The notes below the pieces were generated by a model. That model saw only the letters and a list, made by a program, of their open reading frames with translations, did not search any database and had not been told where the DNA came from. Shown here piece after piece: positions 7,774 to 16,573 of a stretch of DNA of 58,626 bases (the stretch's first letter is position 1; the number at the start of each line of letters is the position of its first letter). The DNA comes from Clostridiales bacterium (GTDB lineage Bacteria; Bacillota; Clostridia; Christensenellales; Aristaeellaceae). A program made the translations under genes and the position numbers. The stretch lies in NCBI GenBank assembly GCA_004557905.1, contig SFFH01000013.1, positions 1 to 58,626 of the forward strand. Direction: 5' to 3'.

Positions 7774-9120
7774 TCAGACGGTGAAGAAGTTGAACAGACC
7801 CAGCTCGGCGGCAATAATGGTAATCACCGGCACGATCAGCGCCACAACGATCATCTTGTTGGACAGCTCTTCCTTCACCTGGTTGTCCGGGCAGCTGGCA
7901 ATGGTCAGCGCGCCGCCGGTCGAGAAGGGGGAGCAGGCGGTGGACAGGCCGCCGAAGAAGATGCAGGTGTACAGCGCAACCGGATTGATCGCAACGCCCT
8001 TGGCAGCAAAGGCGGCCACCAGGCCCGGAACCATCGGGTACATCAGCGGCATGACGGTAGAGGTCGAGGAAGAGAAGAAGCTCAGGAAGCCGGCGAACAG
8101 CACGATGGCGCCCGGCAGCAGCCAGGCCGGGATGGAGCCGGCCAGCATCGCGGAAACCCAGTCGATCAGGCCGGCCTTGGCGGCAACCTTGATCAGGGTG
8201 TACACGCCCACGATCATCACGATGGTGCTGATCGGGATCTTGCGGATGATGTCCTTTTCCTTGCCGAGCTTCAGGAAGGCGCACAGCACAGCACCGATGA
8301 TCATGATGACCTGCGGCTGGCAGAAGGCGGCCAGGGCCTTGATGAACGGGGTCTTGATCCAGGCGCTCAGGATGGCCGGCACGACCATGAAGAAGAAGGC
8401 GACCAGCAGCAGGATGAAGTTGGTCTTTTGGAGCTCGTTGAACTTCGGCGGCTCGGCCACGGCAACCTTCTGCGCCTTGAAGCCCTTGCGCGCAAAGTAG
8501 AACACGAGGATGACGATCACGCAGATCATGATGGTGTTCAGCCAGCAGTACATCGCGGCGCTGGAGGCGTAGGTCTCAGCAGCCTCGGCCTCCATGGCCA
8601 TCAGTTCGCCGGTGGCGTTCTCCAGAATCAGCTTCTTGCCGATCAGTCCGCCGTAGCCGTTGAACGGGTTGTTGGAGCCCAGCAGGTTGCCGAAGGTGAT
8701 CGCCACAGCGGTCAGCACGGGATCACAGCCGGCGGACAGCGCCATCACGAAGCAGAACGGGCCGACGATCGCCGGCGTGGAGGCGCCGGCGCCCAGGCCG
8801 CCGACGATCGCGGACACCGCGGCGATGGCCAGCGGGATCAGCTTGGCGTTGCCGCCCATGGCGTAGAGCAGCTTCTTGCCCAGCACATCCATGGTGCCGT
8901 TTTCCGTCGCGTAGTTGAAGAACAGCGCGATGGACAGCAGGTAGAACACGATGGTGGTCGGCCAGAAGGCCACGATGTCGTTGACCTTCAGACCCATGAC
9001 CAGGTTGCCGATGATGAAGGCAAAGGCCAGGGCAATGACGCCGGTGTTGAACTTGAATTTGTAGCCGATCACGATGGAGGCCACAATCGCCAGCAGGCAC
9101 AGGATCAGGGGCAGACTCAC
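7774..9120 (-). CDS. MatC-like dicarboxylate carrier (ion transporter superfamily)
   Basis: The 448-residue polytopic membrane protein begins with LPLILCLLAIVASIVIGYK and FNTGVIALAFAFIIGNLVMG, the pattern of the MatC N-terminal domain found in malonate/dicarboxylate carriers. Conserved polar stretches inside the membrane (STPAIVGPF near 115 and SSSTSTVMPL near 345) fit paired substrate loops. The start is GTG with AAAGGA about a dozen bases upstream; no earlier in-frame start is better. It lies between the GRE and the class I CoA-transferase on the same strand, so it likely imports the acid used by the GRE or exports a product. DcuC-type function is an alternative. Confidence 0.75.
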   Translation of the reverse strand: MSLPLILCLLAIVASIVIGYKFKFNTGVIALAFAFIIGNLVMGLKVNDIVAFWPTTIVFYLLSIALFFNYATENGTMDVLGKKLLYAMGGNAKLIPLAIAAVSAIVGGLGAGASTPAIVGPFCFVMALSAGCDPVLTAVAITFGNLLGSNNPFNGYGGLIGKKLILENATGELMAMEAEAAETYASSAAMYCWLNTIMICVIVILVFYFARKGFKAQKVAVAEPPKFNELQKTNFILLLVAFFFMVVPAILSAWIKTPFIKALAAFCQPQVIMIIGAVLCAFLKLGKEKDIIRKIPISTIVMIVGVYTLIKVAAKAGLIDWVSAMLAGSIPAWLLPGAIVLFAGFLSFFSSSTSTVMPLMYPMVPGLVAAFAAKGVAINPVALYTCIFFGGLSTACSPFSTGGALTIASCPDNQVKEELSNKMIVVALIVPVITIIAAELGLFNFFTV

Positions 9121-9227
9121 GAAAAATCACGTTCCTTTCTTTATCTGTGTGTGAGATGGGGAAAATCTATCTGTACCGGCCGTCTTGTTTTCGCACGGCA
9201 GCCGGTATCGATACAGGGGAAACGTGC

Positions 9228-11636
9228 TTACAGGTCGTGGCTCATGCGCTCGATGACCTCGTCCTGGATGCCCGGGGTGAGGCGGGTGAAATACGCGCTG
9301 TATCCGGCCACGCGGACAACCAGCTCCGGATGATCCTCCGGATGCACCTTGGCGTCGACCATTTCCTCGCGGTTGACCACGTTGAACTGGACATGCTTGC
9401 CGCCATGGGTCAGGTAGGTCTGGATCATGGAGCCGAGCTTGACCAGGTCCTCCTCGGTCTTGAGCGCGCTCGGATGGAACTTCATGTTCATCAGCGTGCC
9501 CTGATACGGATCCTGATCGACCTTCATGGCGCTCTGGAACACGGCAATCGGGCCGTGCGTATCGGTGCCATGGGCCGGGGACAGGGAGGCGTCGGCCAGG
9601 ATCGTGCCGCCCTTGCGGCCGTCCGGCGTGGCGCCGGTGACCATGCCGCCGGGCTGATGCGCGGAGATGGAGATGGCATTGGGCTTCAGGGTGTCGCCGT
9701 ACACGCAGGGCAGGGACAGGCACACGTCCGCGTGCAGCTTGTAGAATTCCGCAACCATCTCGTCCACCTCGGCGTTGTTGTTGCCGTACTTCGCCTGGGA
9801 CTTGAAGTCCTCCTGCATCGCCTCATAGCCCACCCAGTCGGCGTCCAGCGCCTCCATGAGCTGCGCCATGGTGTACTTCTTCTCCTCAAAGATGAGCTTC
9901 TTGATGGCATACAGGCCGTTGCCCGCGTTGACCGCGCCGACAGCACCCAGCACCGCGCCGTTCTCGAACTTGAAGCGGCGGGTGAACATGTCCTTGCCCT
10001 CCTTGACGCCGTCCTTCATCAGGGCGGAGCGGAAGACGTCCGGGAACAGCTCGCGTTCGGCGATCATTTCGACGTTGATGCGCTCGTTGGCCATGCGCAT
10101 CAGGTGGCGGATCTCCTCGAAGATGGCGGCCTTGACCTCTTCAAAGGTGGCCATCTCCTTCACATCGCCCACCTGCTTGCCCACCATTTCCTTGGTGAAG
10201 CGGCAATAGCCGTTGTGCAGGGCAATGTCCATGGCATGCGGGATGATGAAGAAGCAGGCCACCTGGGTACGGGTCAGGCCCTGGACGTTGCCGTCCACGC
10301 AGCCGGTGCAGCACCAGTCGCGCGCCTCTTCGATGGTCAGCGCGTTGCCGGGCTGCTTGGTGAAGAAGTTGATATAGCTCTCGTCGCCGACGAACGCGGG
10401 CATGCCGATGCCGGAGCGCACGCATTCCAGTGCCTTGACCATCAGCTTGACCGGCGTGCCCTTGTGCACGCGCACGGTGACGGTGTGATGCGGCAGGTGG
10501 GTATCCTGCGCCGCCTCCAGCAGCAGGTAGCTCAGCTCGTTGGTTGCATCGGAGCCGTCGGCCTTCTGGCCGCCGATGGTCCAGTTGTACCACTTGGCCA
10601 TGCCGGCGTTCTTCGCGCGGTTGGCCTTGCCGGACACGCGGTTGATCTTCATCACCTTCACGCGCATGATCTCCAGGAGCTCGAGCACCTCTTCGTCGGT
10701 GATGCGGCCCTCGTCGATGTCCTTGCGATAGAAGGGATACATGTACTGATCGAAACGGCCGGCGGAGGAGGTCGGGCTCGGGCAGACCATCAGGAAGGTG
10801 AACCAGAAGCTCTGCATGGCCTCGCGGAAGGTCTCGGCCGGCTCATAGGGCACCTTGCGGCAGATGCGCGCCATCTCGCGCAGCTCGGCCGCGCGCTTCT
10901 CGTCCTTCTCCTCGTCAGCCAGCTTGTCGCACAGCACGGCGTAGCGGTTGGCAAAGCGGACCCACGCCTCAAAGACGATGATGGTCGCTTCCCAGAAGTT
11001 GCGCTTTTCAACGGCGTCGATGCTCTCATAGCGCAGCTCGGCGAGACACTTTTTGGCCTCCTCAATGACGCTGCGCGCGCCCTCGTTGAGGATGCGGGAA
11101 AAGTCCACCGCCACCAGGGAGAAGCCCGGTCCAAGGCCATAGCCGGACATGGCGAAGCCGCCGCCGGAGCCGCCGGTGCGGTCCTTCCACGGGGGCAGGA
11201 TGACGCCGGACTTCATGAACGGCCAGAGGCGCTCGCTCTGGCCCAGGCTCTTGCCCATGGCCTCCACCAGGTTGCTGTTGGCGGTGTTGCCGGCAAAGCG
11301 CTCATTCAGGCGGTACAGCTCTTCCTCGTCCTCCGGGGTGATGGTATAGATCTCGCTCTTGAGGCTCTCCACCTCGTCCTTGGTCCACACGCCATACTCG
11401 TACTGCATCTCCAGGCCGAACGGCTTGGAGGCGCCGGAGCCGCACAGCAGGTCGTCCGGCTCAATGAAGATGGTGATGTTGTCCAGGATGTTGGCGTGCA
11501 GCTTGGCGCGGCGCAAAAGCTGCGGCTCGCCGCCGGTCTTCTCAAGGGACTCGTTCGCCAGACGGAATAGCTCCACGCACAGCGGATACTTGCTGATGCG
11601 CAGGCTTTCCTTCATTCGCTTGACGCGTTCATTCAT
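9228..11636 (-). CDS. Glycyl radical enzyme of unassigned substrate (GCVD active site)
   Basis: The 802-residue protein has the two hallmarks of a glycyl radical enzyme: the radical loop VRVAGYSAYF with Gly778 near the C-terminus, and the thiyl-radical Cys446 in TGCVDGN. PFL has two adjacent cysteines at the active site. Most dehydratases, decarboxylases and C-N/C-S lyases of the family have G-C-V-E-P; here Asp448 takes the Glu place and Pro is absent. The segment FGLEMQYEYG (near 75) and the overall length do not by themselves separate decarboxylases, dehydratases and X-succinate synthases. The ATG at 11636 has GGAGG eight bases upstream and is chosen over the in-frame ATG at 11756. A dedicated activase and a PucR-type regulator are encoded divergently. 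Substrate is not assigned. Confidence 0.92.
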   Translation of the reverse strand: MNERVKRMKESLRISKYPLCVELFRLANESLEKTGGEPQLLRRAKLHANILDNITIFIEPDDLLCGSGASKPFGLEMQYEYGVWTKDEVESLKSEIYTITPEDEEELYRLNERFAGNTANSNLVEAMGKSLGQSERLWPFMKSGVILPPWKDRTGGSGGGFAMSGYGLGPGFSLVAVDFSRILNEGARSVIEEAKKCLAELRYESIDAVEKRNFWEATIIVFEAWVRFANRYAVLCDKLADEEKDEKRAAELREMARICRKVPYEPAETFREAMQSFWFTFLMVCPSPTSSAGRFDQYMYPFYRKDIDEGRITDEEVLELLEIMRVKVMKINRVSGKANRAKNAGMAKWYNWTIGGQKADGSDATNELSYLLLEAAQDTHLPHHTVTVRVHKGTPVKLMVKALECVRSGIGMPAFVGDESYINFFTKQPGNALTIEEARDWCCTGCVDGNVQGLTRTQVACFFIIPHAMDIALHNGYCRFTKEMVGKQVGDVKEMATFEEVKAAIFEEIRHLMRMANERINVEMIAERELFPDVFRSALMKDGVKEGKDMFTRRFKFENGAVLGAVGAVNAGNGLYAIKKLIFEEKKYTMAQLMEALDADWVGYEAMQEDFKSQAKYGNNNAEVDEMVAEFYKLHADVCLSLPCVYGDTLKPNAISISAHQPGGMVTGATPDGRKGGTILADASLSPAHGTDTHGPIAVFQSAMKVDQDPYQGTLMNMKFHPSALKTEEDLVKLGSMIQTYLTHGGKHVQFNVVNREEMVDAKVHPEDHPELVVRVAGYSAYFTRLTPGIQDEVIERMSHDL

Positions 11637-11939
11637 GTCTGAATCCTCCCTGTCGTCGTGTATGGGTAAAACCTTCTCACAGAACGTCGGAAATACATTG
11701 ACAAATTCCTGCCGATGTTTTACATATAGGCTATCAAAAACCTCGTCAAGTTTCAAGTTTAAGGATAAACCCGTCCGCGTTTTTGTCCGGAAAGTACATT
11801 TGATTGGACGGAAAATGTACCTTTTGTTTATTTTCGGTCAAATCAGAGGAATTGCACAGAAATGCGTGGTATACTTGGGATATATTGAAGCAATGCACCT
11901 GCATGCCTGTATGTCTGCACGAATAAGGAGGAAAAGCCT
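11637..11939. promoter_or_regulatory. divergent promoter region between GRE and PucR-type regulator
   Basis: No gene. For the GRE (minus) a -35 TTGACG (complement of 11744-11749) and a weak -10 TATGTA (complement of 11721-11726) are 17 bases apart. On the plus strand TTGACA (11698-11703) is followed after 17 bases by TACATA (11721-11726), and a second -10-like TATACT lies near 11872. An inverted repeat at 11794-11820 lies about 90 bases upstream of the expected GRE start point. Confidence 0.5.
11794..11820. promoter_or_regulatory. inverted repeat GTACATTT-N11-AAATGTAC, probable operator
   Basis: Perfect 8-base arms at 11794-11801 and 11813-11820 with an 11-base spacer. It lies in the shared control region of the GRE and its neighbouring PucR-type gene, in an activator position for the GRE promoter. 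It differs from the TGTGC-N4-GCACA sites elsewhere in the island. Confidence 0.6.
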
Positions 11940-13103
11940 GTGACACAGTTTGACAGACTGCTTCAATTGCTGGAGGACGAGCTCCTCTATCCGCCCAATC
12001 CCTATGCGGAGATCAGTTCGAAGACCCAGGTGGAGCTTCTGGATGGGCAGACGGCATTCCGCAGCGGTGTCGTGTATATCGTCACAGCCAAGCAAGCCGC
12101 CGCTCTGCTGAAAGCGCCGCCCGCCGCCGATGAGGGCAGCTTCCTGTTTGTGACCAACGCCTCTGCGCCTGTCGTACAGCATACGCCCCTGCAAAAGCAG
12201 GTCACCTGCGTGGAGCTAAGCAGCTCGCTGGGGCATGTATTCAATCTCATCAACGGCTTTCTGCGCGATCTGGCCGCCGCAGATGAGCAGCAGATCAGCA
12301 CCTTTGAACAGTTTCTGGATGCCGTGCTGGAGCGCCGCTTCAGCAGCGAATCCGCCGTGCGCGAGCATGCTGCGGGCTTTTTCCCCGGGCTGAAAGCCTT
12401 TTACCGCATTGTTCTGGTCCATTTTACGCCTGAATGCAGCGCCGAGCACGTGCAGCAGCTCAAGGATGCACTGGAAGCGCTGCTCCCGGGGCTGTATCTG
12501 CACCCCTATCATCGCGATCTGGCAGGCTTTTATCTGCACGAAGAAAGGCAGATCAGCCTCCCGCTCAGCCAGAGCGATCAGGAGAAGCTGCAGGCGCTCA
12601 TGGATGAATACCATGCGGAGCTTTCCATCTCCAATGCAACCCGGCACTATGACATGCTGCGCACGATGTTCCTCCTCTGCTCCAGGGTCATGACGCTGGG
12701 CCACGTCCTGCATCTGCCGGACGTGGGCTCCGTGTACCACGTCGAGCGGTTCAGCATGTACAACGTGATTGATCTGGCCGTGCAGCGCTTCATCGAAGTG
12801 CACGGTCACACGGACGTCATCTACCTGATTCATCCCGCCGTCGTCCAGCTGACGCGCTACGACCATGAGCACAACAGCCGTCTGCGCGATACGCTTTACT
12901 ATTACCTGCTCAACGACAGCCACCTGGTGCGCACGGCCAAAGCGCTGTACATGCACCGCAACACGGTGATCAACAAGATCAACAAGGTTGTGGAATTGAC
13001 CGGCGTCGACCTGACGGATGGAGGCCTGTGCCAGCGGCTGGCCTTCTCCTGCCAGATGATCCAGTATTACGAACAGATCATGGGGCTGACCATGCACCTG
13101 TAA
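11940..13103 (+). CDS. PucR/CdaR-type transcriptional regulator
   Basis: The 387-residue protein ends in the PucR-type helix-turn-helix domain: RDTLYYYLLNDSHLVRTAKA followed by LYMHRNTVINKINKV (about 320-355). The N-terminal two thirds show no recognised sensor signature. PucR-type proteins usually activate catabolic genes in response to the substrate. The GTG start has AAGGAGG eight bases upstream. It is divergent from the GRE and 26 bases ahead of the GRE activase, so it is the natural candidate regulator of the GRE system. The ligand is unknown. Confidence 0.85.
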   Translation: MTQFDRLLQLLEDELLYPPNPYAEISSKTQVELLDGQTAFRSGVVYIVTAKQAAALLKAPPAADEGSFLFVTNASAPVVQHTPLQKQVTCVELSSSLGHVFNLINGFLRDLAAADEQQISTFEQFLDAVLERRFSSESAVREHAAGFFPGLKAFYRIVLVHFTPECSAEHVQQLKDALEALLPGLYLHPYHRDLAGFYLHEERQISLPLSQSDQEKLQALMDEYHAELSISNATRHYDMLRTMFLLCSRVMTLGHVLHLPDVGSVYHVERFSMYNVIDLAVQRFIEVHGHTDVIYLIHPAVVQLTRYDHEHNSRLRDTLYYYLLNDSHLVRTAKALYMHRNTVINKINKVVELTGVDLTDGGLCQRLAFSCQMIQYYEQIMGLTMHL

Positions 13104-13129
13104 ACCGAAACGCGCAAGGAGTGAAAACC

Positions 13130-14053
13130 ATGACCACCGAGGAACTGCGCGCCGTCACCGGCGTCATCTTCAACGTTCAGCATTACTGCATCCACGACGG
13201 TCCCGGCATCCGCACAAACGTCTTTGTCAAGGGCTGCCCGCTGCGCTGCCTGTGGTGCGCCAATCCGGAGAGCCAGCAGCCCATGCCTCAGCTGCTTCTG
13301 CGCCAGGACAAGTGCGTGGGCTGCGGGGCCTGTGTGCAAGCCTGCGCGCAGCATGCGCCCATTCTGGTGCCGGAGCTGGGCAAGGTGAAAACCGATCGGA
13401 CACGCTGCCGCGGAAACGGCGACTGTGTCAGCGTCTGCCCGACCAAGGCGCGCGAGATCATGGGTCGGGTGGTCACGGTGGGCGAGGTGTTTGATGAGGT
13501 GAACGGCGACGCGCTGTTCTACGGCGCCGACGGCGGCGTCACCATCACCGGCGGAGAGGCGCTGGCCCATCCGCAGTTCACGCTGGCCCTGCTGACGCTG
13601 TGCAAGGAAGCCGGGCTGAACACCGCTGTGGAGACCTGCGGCTTTGCCAAATGGGACGTGATGAAGCCCATTCTTGCGCTGTGCGATACCGTTCTGTACG
13701 ATCAAAAGCAGATGGATACCCAAAAGCACCGCCTGTACACCGGCCAGGGCAATGAGCTGATTCTTGAAAACCTGAAGCGCGCCAATGATGAGCTTGACTG
13801 CGATATCTGGGTGCGCGTGCCCACCATCCCCGGCTATAACGCCGACGCGGAGAACATGGAAGCGCTGGCGCTGTATGTCAAGGACCTGAAGCATGTCAGC
13901 CAGGTGCACCTGCTTCCCTTCCACAACATGGGCGAGGCCAAGTTTGAACAGCTGGAGAACGAGGCGAACGGCTTCTCCAGCCATGTGCCCACCGCCGGGG
14001 AGATGGAAGCGCTGCGCGATATCATCCGCGCGCACGGCATTTTGTGCAAGTAA
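13130..14053 (+). CDS. Glycyl radical enzyme activase (radical SAM) with ferredoxin insert
   Basis: The 307-residue radical SAM protein has the CX3CX2C motif at Cys36, Cys40 and Cys43 in KGCPLRCLWC and the TGGEAL motif. It cleaves S-adenosylmethionine to put the radical on the glycine of a partner enzyme. Between these is the two-cluster ferredoxin-like insert of non-PFL activases. The first set is complete (Cys62, 65, 68, 72). The second has Cys93, Cys99 and Cys103, but the usual second cysteine is Asn96. The ATG at 13130 has AAGGAG seven to eight bases upstream. Position next to the regulator and opposite the GRE makes the GRE its likely target; PFL has its own activase at 54.9 kb. Confidence 0.92.
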   Translation: MTTEELRAVTGVIFNVQHYCIHDGPGIRTNVFVKGCPLRCLWCANPESQQPMPQLLLRQDKCVGCGACVQACAQHAPILVPELGKVKTDRTRCRGNGDCVSVCPTKAREIMGRVVTVGEVFDEVNGDALFYGADGGVTITGGEALAHPQFTLALLTLCKEAGLNTAVETCGFAKWDVMKPILALCDTVLYDQKQMDTQKHRLYTGQGNELILENLKRANDELDCDIWVRVPTIPGYNADAENMEALALYVKDLKHVSQVHLLPFHNMGEAKFEQLENEANGFSSHVPTAGEMEALRDIIRAHGILCK

Positions 14054-14067
14054 AGCAAGGAGGGCAT

Positions 14068-14988
14068 ATGGCACAGTTTGATCTCAAGCAGTTTTATCAG
14101 GAGCTGGACCGGCATTACGCCGCGCATGACAACGCCGCTACCGAGCAGTTTCTCTCCGCCAGCCGTGAAAAGGCCAGGCTGGCGGGTGCGCCCCTGCCCT
14201 TTAACGACAGCTGCCCCAGCTGCGTGCCGCCCATTGAACCCAACATGGATTACATCTGCGTCCTGAACGAGCAGGCTTGCTTCTACCGCGGGCTCAGCCG
14301 CTTCGAGGAATGCCTGGAGGCGTTTTCCGCCGCGCAGGAGGAGCTGGAGCAGCTCTATCGGACAGACACGCGCGAATACGGCGTGCTGCTGCTGAACAAG
14401 GCCGGAGCCTATCGCTACATGGGCGATGCAGAGCAGGCTCTGGCGCACTTCAGGAAAGCGCAGAGGATTCTGGAAGCGCACGCGGATACCCCCGTGGGCA
14501 CGCTGGCCGGACTGTACAACAACATCGGCCTGCTCAGCCTGGATCTGCACCAGGACGAGGAAGCTGAAAGGTGCTTTCACCGGGCGCTTGATCTCCTGCG
14601 GCAGACGCAGGCGCATCAGGTGGAGCTGGCCACCACCTACAACAACATCGCCTTTCTGCTCAGCGCACGCGGGCAGTACGCGGAGGCAGCCGAAACCATT
14701 CAGGCCGCCCTGGAGATCCTGTCCCGGCTGGACGACGGGCTCAATGCCCACTACCCGGCCGCGCTGAACACGCGCGGTGCCCTGCTGTACCGCACGGGCG
14801 AATATGCCGGCGCGCTTTCCGACTTTGCGCTGGCGGCCGAAAAGACCGAGATCATCTACGGAAAAAACGTGGAGTATGCGTCCGCCTGCGCCAACTGCGC
14901 CGCGGCATGCAGGGCGCTGGGCAGGCAGGCCGAGGCCGACGCCTGGCAGGCCAGGGCCGATGCCTGCGGCAAGGAGCGCCGCGCATGA
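14068..14988 (+). CDS. Tetratricopeptide repeat protein
   Basis: The 306-residue soluble protein contains several TPR helical pairs, for example LNKAGAYRYMGDAEQALAHF, LYNNIGLLSLDLHQDEEAER and TYNNIAFLLSARGQYAEAAE (about 110-230). TPR domains bind other proteins. AGGAGG precedes the ATG closely. It starts 14 bases after the activase, and its last codons overlap the DUF4037 start (ATGA), so it is part of the activase operon. A role as scaffold for GRE activation or maintenance is inferred only from position. Confidence 0.85.
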   Translation: MAQFDLKQFYQELDRHYAAHDNAATEQFLSASREKARLAGAPLPFNDSCPSCVPPIEPNMDYICVLNEQACFYRGLSRFEECLEAFSAAQEELEQLYRTDTREYGVLLLNKAGAYRYMGDAEQALAHFRKAQRILEAHADTPVGTLAGLYNNIGLLSLDLHQDEEAERCFHRALDLLRQTQAHQVELATTYNNIAFLLSARGQYAEAAETIQAALEILSRLDDGLNAHYPAALNTRGALLYRTGEYAGALSDFALAAEKTEIIYGKNVEYASACANCAAACRALGRQAEADAWQARADACGKERRA

Positions 14989-15890
14989 ACGGCATGGACA
15001 TCAGCCGCGCATTCTGGGAGGAAGAAGGCCTTCCCGGACTGAAGCGTGCGTTTCCTTCCCTGCTGCCGGATCTGGCGGCAGGTCTGGTCGGCGAGGGCTC
15101 CGAATGCTTCGGCTATGACGATGCCATCAGCCGGGATCATGACTGGGGTCCTGGCTTTTGCCTTTGGCTGAGCGCGGAGAACGAGGCGCAGTTCGGCGAG
15201 GCGCTCAGAAGCTGGTACGCTGCGCTGCCCGCTGCCTTCTCCGGGTACGACAGGCGTCCGCTCTCCAGCCGGATCAACGTCTTCACCCCGGAGGGCTTCT
15301 TTGCCCGGTTCATCGGGCGGATTCCGTCCACCGCCGTGGACCGGCTCCGCATTCCGGAGGAATACCTCGCGGTGTGCACGAACGGCTCGGTCTTTTACGA
15401 TCCTTCCGGGCAGTTCAGCGCGCTGCTGAACCGCCTGCGGCAGCAGCCCGATCAGGTGACGCGCAAGAAGCTCGCCGCGCGCTGCGTGACCATGATGCAG
15501 GCCGGACAATACAACCTGCCCCGCTGCCTGAAGCGGGGCGAGGAGCTTGCCGCCATGCTGGCCATACAGGACTTTGCGCGGGCAGCAGCATCCTGCGTGT
15601 TCCTGCTCAACGGGCGGTATATGCCCTTTTACAAGTGGCTGCCGCGCGCGCTGCGGGAGCTGCCCCTGCTGGGCGCACAGACGGCCGGGCAGCTCGAACG
15701 CATTCTGGCCAATCCCCTGAGCGGCGATGCGCCGGCGCAGATTGAGGCGCTGTGCGCAATGCTGGCCGACGCCCTGCGGGCGCGCGGGTACACGACGCTT
15801 GCAGGCAGCGACATGCAGGCCATCGGGCTGAGCATCCAGGCCCAGCTGACCGATCCGTCCATGAGGCAGCTGCCCGTGCTGGCGGGATAA
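14985..15890 (+). CDS. DUF4037 family protein
   Basis: The 301-residue protein matches the DUF4037 pattern in its first half: GEGSECFGYDDAISRDHDWG followed by PGFCLWL (about 36-62). This resembles a nucleotidyltransferase-like acidic motif with D-x-D-x-G. A typical family length and a GRYMPFYKWLPRAL stretch near 207-220 support the call. The ATG overlaps the TPR gene stop by four bases and has AAGGAG upstream. No biochemical function is known to me. Context links it to the GRE activase. Confidence 0.8.
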   Translation: MNGMDISRAFWEEEGLPGLKRAFPSLLPDLAAGLVGEGSECFGYDDAISRDHDWGPGFCLWLSAENEAQFGEALRSWYAALPAAFSGYDRRPLSSRINVFTPEGFFARFIGRIPSTAVDRLRIPEEYLAVCTNGSVFYDPSGQFSALLNRLRQQPDQVTRKKLAARCVTMMQAGQYNLPRCLKRGEELAAMLAIQDFARAAASCVFLLNGRYMPFYKWLPRALRELPLLGAQTAGQLERILANPLSGDAPAQIEALCAMLADALRARGYTTLAGSDMQAIGLSIQAQLTDPSMRQLPVLAG

Positions 15891-15899
15891 GGAGAAAAA

Positions 15900-16502
15900 A
15901 TGAGCGCTGAAACCATCGAGCGGATTATCGACTCGGAATGGCAGATGTTCGGCCGCGTGGTCAACGAGGGCGGGCGGGCCGATTGCCAGGATGACCGGGA
16001 AACCTTTCGTCTGATGCGCAGGAGCCAGCTGGACGCCTGGGAGGAGGATACGCTGGACAGCTACCTGACCGATCTGTATACCGCAGAGCAGCAGCAGCGA
16101 AACCTGATCACGGAGAAATATGCCCGGATGATGGCGAGCACCGACCCCGCCGCCTATGCGGCGCTGGCCCCGTATCTGCCGCCCATTTCCGGGCAGAAGC
16201 AAAGGCTGATTGAGGCCATCGTTTCGCGCCAGGTGGCGTGTCTGGCCCGCTTTGCCGCCCGGTATCCGCATGTGGCGGCCCGAATGCGTCCGCTGCACAC
16301 CTCCATGGATACCCGGGAGCAGACCAGCTTCGAGACCTATCTCCGCGGCGAACTGAGCACCTATTCCATGGACACCCTGCTGTGCCTGGACGCTCAGCTG
16401 GAGCGGCAGGGCGACAGCTATGGCGAGCGGATCATGGCGGAAACCGCAGCGGGCTACGGCTATGCCAGCGTTTGCGAGCTGGAGCGCAGGCTTTCGGAAT
16501 GA
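15900..16502 (+). CDS. DUF4125 family protein
   Basis: The 200-residue protein fits DUF4125: an N-terminal EWQMFGRVVNEGGRADCQDD (about 14-33) and a helical remainder rich in Arg and Glu, with YLRGELSTYSMDTL near 146-159. No membrane segment or signal peptide is seen. It begins nine bases after the DUF4037 gene with AAGGAG just before its ATG and is the last gene of the activase - TPR - DUF4037 - DUF4125 set. Function unknown. Confidence 0.75.
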   Translation: MSAETIERIIDSEWQMFGRVVNEGGRADCQDDRETFRLMRRSQLDAWEEDTLDSYLTDLYTAEQQQRNLITEKYARMMASTDPAAYAALAPYLPPISGQKQRLIEAIVSRQVACLARFAARYPHVAARMRPLHTSMDTREQTSFETYLRGELSTYSMDTLLCLDAQLERQGDSYGERIMAETAAGYGYASVCELERRLSE

Positions 16503-16573
16503 TTCCCGAATCAATTGCTTCTGCTCGACCGGATGAGCTTCCCGAAAGGCGGGCATGGCGCAGCCGCCGTGGA

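Noticed and set aside
5654..8500. 948-codon plus-strand frame spanning the region upstream of the CitMHS operon and two opposite genes
   Set aside because: Most of it is antisense to the CoA-transferase and MatC-like genes; the unique part (5654-6019) has no family character and holds a terminator and an operator.
9228..11636. Second pyruvate formate-lyase
   Set aside because: The active site has a single Cys in GCVD instead of the adjacent pair, and its activase has the ferredoxin insert of non-PFL systems.
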